Below, one piece after another: positions 61,534 to 64,000 of a stretch of DNA of 64,000 nt. Origin of the DNA: Variovorax sp. Root411 (GTDB taxonomy: Bacteria; Pseudomonadota; Gammaproteobacteria; Burkholderiales; Burkholderiaceae_C); NCBI RefSeq assembly GCF_001425205.1, contig NZ_LMDW01000001.1, forward strand, positions 993,928 through 1,057,927, in the 5' to 3' direction. Position 1 is the stretch's first letter. Each line of letters opens with the position of its first letter. The translations under genes were made by a program, and so were the position numbers. The notes below the pieces were generated by a model. The model did not search any database and had not been told where the DNA came from. It saw nothing but the letters and a program-made list of their open reading frames with translations.

Positions 61534-62424
61534 TCACGCCTTCCGCACGGCGCGCCGGCGCAGCAGCGCAGCCGCGCCCAGCGCCGCCGCCATGACCAGC
61601 AGCGACACCACGGTGGTCACCGTGCCCAGCGCATAGATCGACGGCGTGGTCACGGTCGAGGTCAGCCCCTGCAGTTCGAGCGGCAGCGTGTTGACGTCGC
61701 CGATGGCCTGCGAGGTGCGGGCAATCTCGTCCCACGACAGCGTGAAGCCGAACATGCCGATGCCCACGATCGACGGGCCGATCAGCGGCAGCACCACGAA
61801 GCGGAAGGTTTGCCACGGCGTGGCGCCGAGGTCGCGCGCGGCTTCCTCGTAGGCCGGGTTGAAGCGGTTGAAGACCGCGAACATGATGAGCAGCCCGAAC
61901 GGCAGCGTCCACGTCAGGTGCGCGCCGAGGGCGGAGCTGAACAGGCCGAGCGCGGTGCCGTAGCCCTCGAGCAGCGTGGTTGCGTCCACGGCCGTGAGCA
62001 GGCTCTTGATACCCGTGTCGAGCAGCCGGAACTGCAGGCCGATGCCCAGCGAAATGATGATCGACGGCATGATGAGGCTGGCAACCGTGACGAAGAACAG
62101 GGTGTTGCTGCCCGCGAGCTTCTTGCGGAACGCGAGCCCGGCGAGCACCGAAAGCACGACGGTGAAAGCCATGACCACCGCGCCCAGGGCCAGCGAGCGC
62201 CGGAAGGCCGCGCCGATGTCTACTGTGCCCAATCCCTCAGCCAGTTTGTAGAACCAGTGCAGCGACAGCCCTCGCAGCGGGAAGGTGAGGCCGCCTTCGG
62301 GGCCCTGGAAGCTCAGCACGAAGATCGTGATCATCGGGCCGTAGAGGAACAGCACGAACAAGGCGAACACGGTCGCCAGGGGCCAGAAGCCGGGGGGACG
62401 TTGTTCTCTGATGTGTTGGGTCAT
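61534..62424 (-). CDS. ABC transporter permease, PotC-like
   Basis: A 296-residue inner-membrane permease with six hydrophobic helices. The binding-protein-dependent transport motif (EAA loop) is EEAARDLGATPWQTFRFVVLPLIGPSIVGIG, near residues 190-220, which contacts the ATPase subunit. The overall layout matches PotC/YdcV-type spermidine/putrescine permeases. Upstream, after a 143-bp inverted-repeat element, lies the second permease on the same strand. The ATPase gene is not in the window; it would be expected beyond base 64000. Confidence 0.92.
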   Translation of the reverse strand: MTQHIREQRPPGFWPLATVFALFVLFLYGPMITIFVLSFQGPEGGLTFPLRGLSLHWFYKLAEGLGTVDIGAAFRRSLALGAVVMAFTVVLSVLAGLAFRKKLAGSNTLFFVTVASLIMPSIIISLGIGLQFRLLDTGIKSLLTAVDATTLLEGYGTALGLFSSALGAHLTWTLPFGLLIMFAVFNRFNPAYEEAARDLGATPWQTFRFVVLPLIGPSIVGIGMFGFTLSWDEIARTSQAIGDVNTLPLELQGLTSTVTTPSIYALGTVTTVVSLLVMAAALGAAALLRRRAVRKA

Positions 62425-62445
62425 GGGTTGGGTCCTTCAGGGCGT

Positions 62446-62588
62446 GTGCACAGGCCACCGGGTACTCCCCTCCGCGAATGTCCCCCGCTTCGCTCCTCCT
62501 TTATTTCGCTGCGGGGAGCACCCGGTGCCCTGTGCACGAGGGCACGCAGCGAAATAAAGGAGGAGCGAAGCGGGGGACATTCGCGGAG
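62446..62588. repeat. Compound inverted-repeat element (A-B-A'-B')
   Basis: Arm B (62470-62512, 43 bp) and B' (62546-62588) are perfect inverted copies, and arm A (62446-62470, 25 bp) and A' (62513-62537) match at 23 of 25 positions. The order A-B-A'-B' means the two pairings interlock like a pseudoknot. It lies in the 230-bp gap between two permease genes of one operon. B contains AATGTCCCCCGCTTCGCTCC and CTCCTTTATTTCGCTGC. It looks like a mobile or dispersed non-coding element, or a large RNA structure affecting expression of the second permease. Confidence 0.85.
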
Positions 62589-62660
62589 CAAGGCACCCCG
62601 TCGGCGTGATCGCCCCCCGAACGACGCCGCACGATTCGAACGTCGGAGTTCCGGTTCACT

Positions 62661-63578
62661 TCAGAGCTCCTTGCGAATATCGACCAGCCGGGTGAGCCCC
62701 CAGATGATCATCAGCACCACCGCCAGCAGGATCATCGCGTTGGCCGCAGCCAGCGGAAACTGCAGGTACGAGGTCTGCACCTGGATGATCTTGCCGATCG
62801 ACGCGATCTGCTGGCCGCCCATCACGCCGATGGTGACGAAGTCGCCCATGACGATGGTGATGACGAAGATCGACCCGATCAGGATGCCGGTGCGCGACAG
62901 CGGCACCACCACGTTCCACAGCGTCTGCCAGCCCGAGGCGCCCGCGTCGCTGGCCGCTTCGAGCAGCGAGCGATCGATGCGCATCATGCTGTTGAAGATC
63001 GGCACGATCATGAACATCGTGTACAGGTGCACGAAGGCCAGCACCACCGAGAAATCGGAGAACAGAAGCCACTCCACCGGCTGGTTCACGAGGCCCGTGC
63101 CCATCAGCGCCTGGTTGACCAGCCCGTTGCGCCCCAGCAGCGGCACCCACGAGACCATGCGGATCACGTTGGAAGTCCAGAAGGGCACCGTGCACAGCAC
63201 GAACAGCACCGTCTGCATCGTCGACGAGCGCACGTGGAACGCCAGGAAGTAGGCCACCGAAAAGCCGACGAGCAGCGTGATGCCCCATACCAGCACGCAG
63301 AACTTGAACGTGCTCAGGTAAGTGTTGAGCGTGACGCACAGGTCGCCGTTGTCGGTGAGGTGCGAGCAGCCCTCGAACAGGCTCCGGTAGTTGCGCAGCG
63401 TGACGGCCGGGATCAACTCGTACTCGTTGAAATTCCATAGGCTGACCATCGCGACCAGCGCCAGCGGAATCAGGAAGAACAGCAGGAACACCAGCGCGAA
63501 CGGCGCCGCCTGCCACCACGCCTTCACGGTGTGAACGGGGGCAGTGGCGACGGACGCGCGGGTGGCGGGAGCGCTCAC
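62661..63578 (-). CDS. ABC transporter permease, PotB-like
   Basis: A 305-residue inner-membrane permease from GTG 63578; an in-frame TTG at 63593 would overlap the upstream gene by 11 bp. Six hydrophobic helices are present, with a large loop after the first. The EAA motif reads LEAASDAGASGWQTLWNVVVPLSRTGILIG. The layout matches PotB/YdcU-type polyamine permeases. It lies 4 bp after the binding-protein gene, and pairs with the PotC-like permease downstream. Confidence 0.92.
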   Translation of the reverse strand: MSAPATRASVATAPVHTVKAWWQAAPFALVFLLFFLIPLALVAMVSLWNFNEYELIPAVTLRNYRSLFEGCSHLTDNGDLCVTLNTYLSTFKFCVLVWGITLLVGFSVAYFLAFHVRSSTMQTVLFVLCTVPFWTSNVIRMVSWVPLLGRNGLVNQALMGTGLVNQPVEWLLFSDFSVVLAFVHLYTMFMIVPIFNSMMRIDRSLLEAASDAGASGWQTLWNVVVPLSRTGILIGSIFVITIVMGDFVTIGVMGGQQIASIGKIIQVQTSYLQFPLAAANAMILLAVVLMIIWGLTRLVDIRKEL

Positions 63579-63582
63579 AGGC

Positions 63583-64000
63583 TCAGGCCGCAACGAACTC
63601 GTTCCACTTGCGGACCATGTATTCGTTCTCGTCCATGACGGCGTTCCAGCACGCGATGCCGCCCATGCGCTGCTCGTAGCTGCCGCCGTCGCGCACTGCG
63701 CCGGCCTTGGCGATCACGTCGCCCTGGGGGCTCTTGATGTCCTGGGCCGCGGGCTTGCCTTCCATCCAGTAGGCCCATTCGTAGGCTTCCATCTTGGCCT
63801 TGGCGGTGTCGAGCACGGCGCTGTAGTAGCCCTGGCGGTTGAGGTATGCACCGGCCCAGCCGTCGAGGAACCAGTTGATGAATTCATAGGCGCCGTCGAG
63901 CTTCTTGCCCGAAAGTGTGGCCGGCAGGCCGAAGCCCGAGGCCCAGGCGCGGTAGCCTTCCTTGAGCGGCTGGAAGGCGCAGTCGATGCCCTTGCTGCGC
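63583..64000 (-). CDS. Polyamine-type extracellular solute-binding protein, partial
   Basis: The C-terminal 138 residues of a periplasmic binding protein; the start lies beyond the window. The readable part includes GIDCAFQPLKEGYRAWASGF, GAYEFINWFLDGWAGAYLNRQGYYSAVLDT and DENEYMVRKWNEFVAA at the end. The FINWFLDG and late WNEF segments recall PotD/PotF-type proteins. With the two permeases downstream it would form an ABC importer for polyamines or similar small cations. Confidence 0.88.
   Translation of the reverse strand, partial: RSKGIDCAFQPLKEGYRAWASGFGLPATLSGKKLDGAYEFINWFLDGWAGAYLNRQGYYSAVLDTAKAKMEAYEWAYWMEGKPAAQDIKSPQGDVIAKAGAVRDGGSYEQRMGGIACWNAVMDENEYMVRKWNEFVAA

Noticed and set aside
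1-64000. Search for CRISPR arrays, tRNA/rRNA genes, insertion sequences and prophage
   Set aside because: No regularly spaced direct repeats, no cloverleaf or rRNA-like sequence, and no transposase, integrase or phage structural proteins were recognised.

Overview
The window is high-GC DNA with closely packed genes, many 1-4 bp gene overlaps and frequent GTG/TTG starts. Bug-family solute receptors, PcaQ-type LysR regulators, a CzcCBA efflux system and a CadR/PbrR-CadA pair all point to a betaproteobacterium of the Comamonadaceae, most like Variovorax or a close relative. This is inferred from gene content and protein style, not from a database search. It is chromosomal: mutS, rpsU, cysE, trmJ, suhB, pmbA and darP are present. 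I found no rRNA, tRNA, insertion sequence, prophage or CRISPR array.

Layout. 0-4 kb: a partial SDR, a YCII/DGPF protein with its ECF42-type sigma factor, and an amidase. 4-11 kb: an NHL-repeat lipoprotein, the proteasome-like Anbu protein downstream of mutS, a small HTH-like protein and a CorA transporter. 11-18 kb: a YqjI/YqjH-like metal-responsive regulator and ferric reductase with a nested palindromic operator, then a four-gene operon (phosphoesterase lipoprotein, di-haem peroxidase, small lipoprotein, 2OG-Fe(II) oxygenase). 18-22.5 kb: two DUF1801 proteins, a PrsW-family membrane protease operon, a DUF3883-like protein and a frameshifted membrane protein. 22.9-24.7 kb: an AbiEi/AbiEii toxin-antitoxin pair with inverted repeats at its start. 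24.7-30.8 kb: a sulfatase, three Bug receptors, and MarR and LysR regulators. 30.8-38.5 kb: a DUF418 membrane protein, then a suhB-FUSC-mscS-ybaN operon, trmJ and cysE.

38.5-51.3 kb is a heavy-metal resistance block: cadR/cadA, a Kef-type antiporter, a CzcR/CzcS-like two-component system, and divergent czcI-czcC-czcB-czcA. These would work together: CadA moves Cd/Pb/Zn from cytoplasm to periplasm, CzcCBA exports divalent cations across the outer membrane, and CadR and CzcRS sense the metals. 51.4-61.5 kb holds housekeeping and metabolic genes (mog, darP, pmbA, a LysR/TauE pair, NUDIX, yqeY, rpsU, a BaiN-like flavoprotein, a permuted-papain lipoprotein, a sterol desaturase). 61.5-64 kb is a polyamine-type ABC transporter (two permeases and a partial binding protein), with a large compound inverted repeat between the permease genes.

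Repeats and regulatory DNA are among the most distinctive content: a 143-bp A-B-A'-B' inverted-repeat element, two copies of a dispersed GC-rich repeat about 42 kb apart in opposite orientation, and several operator-like palindromes at divergent promoters.
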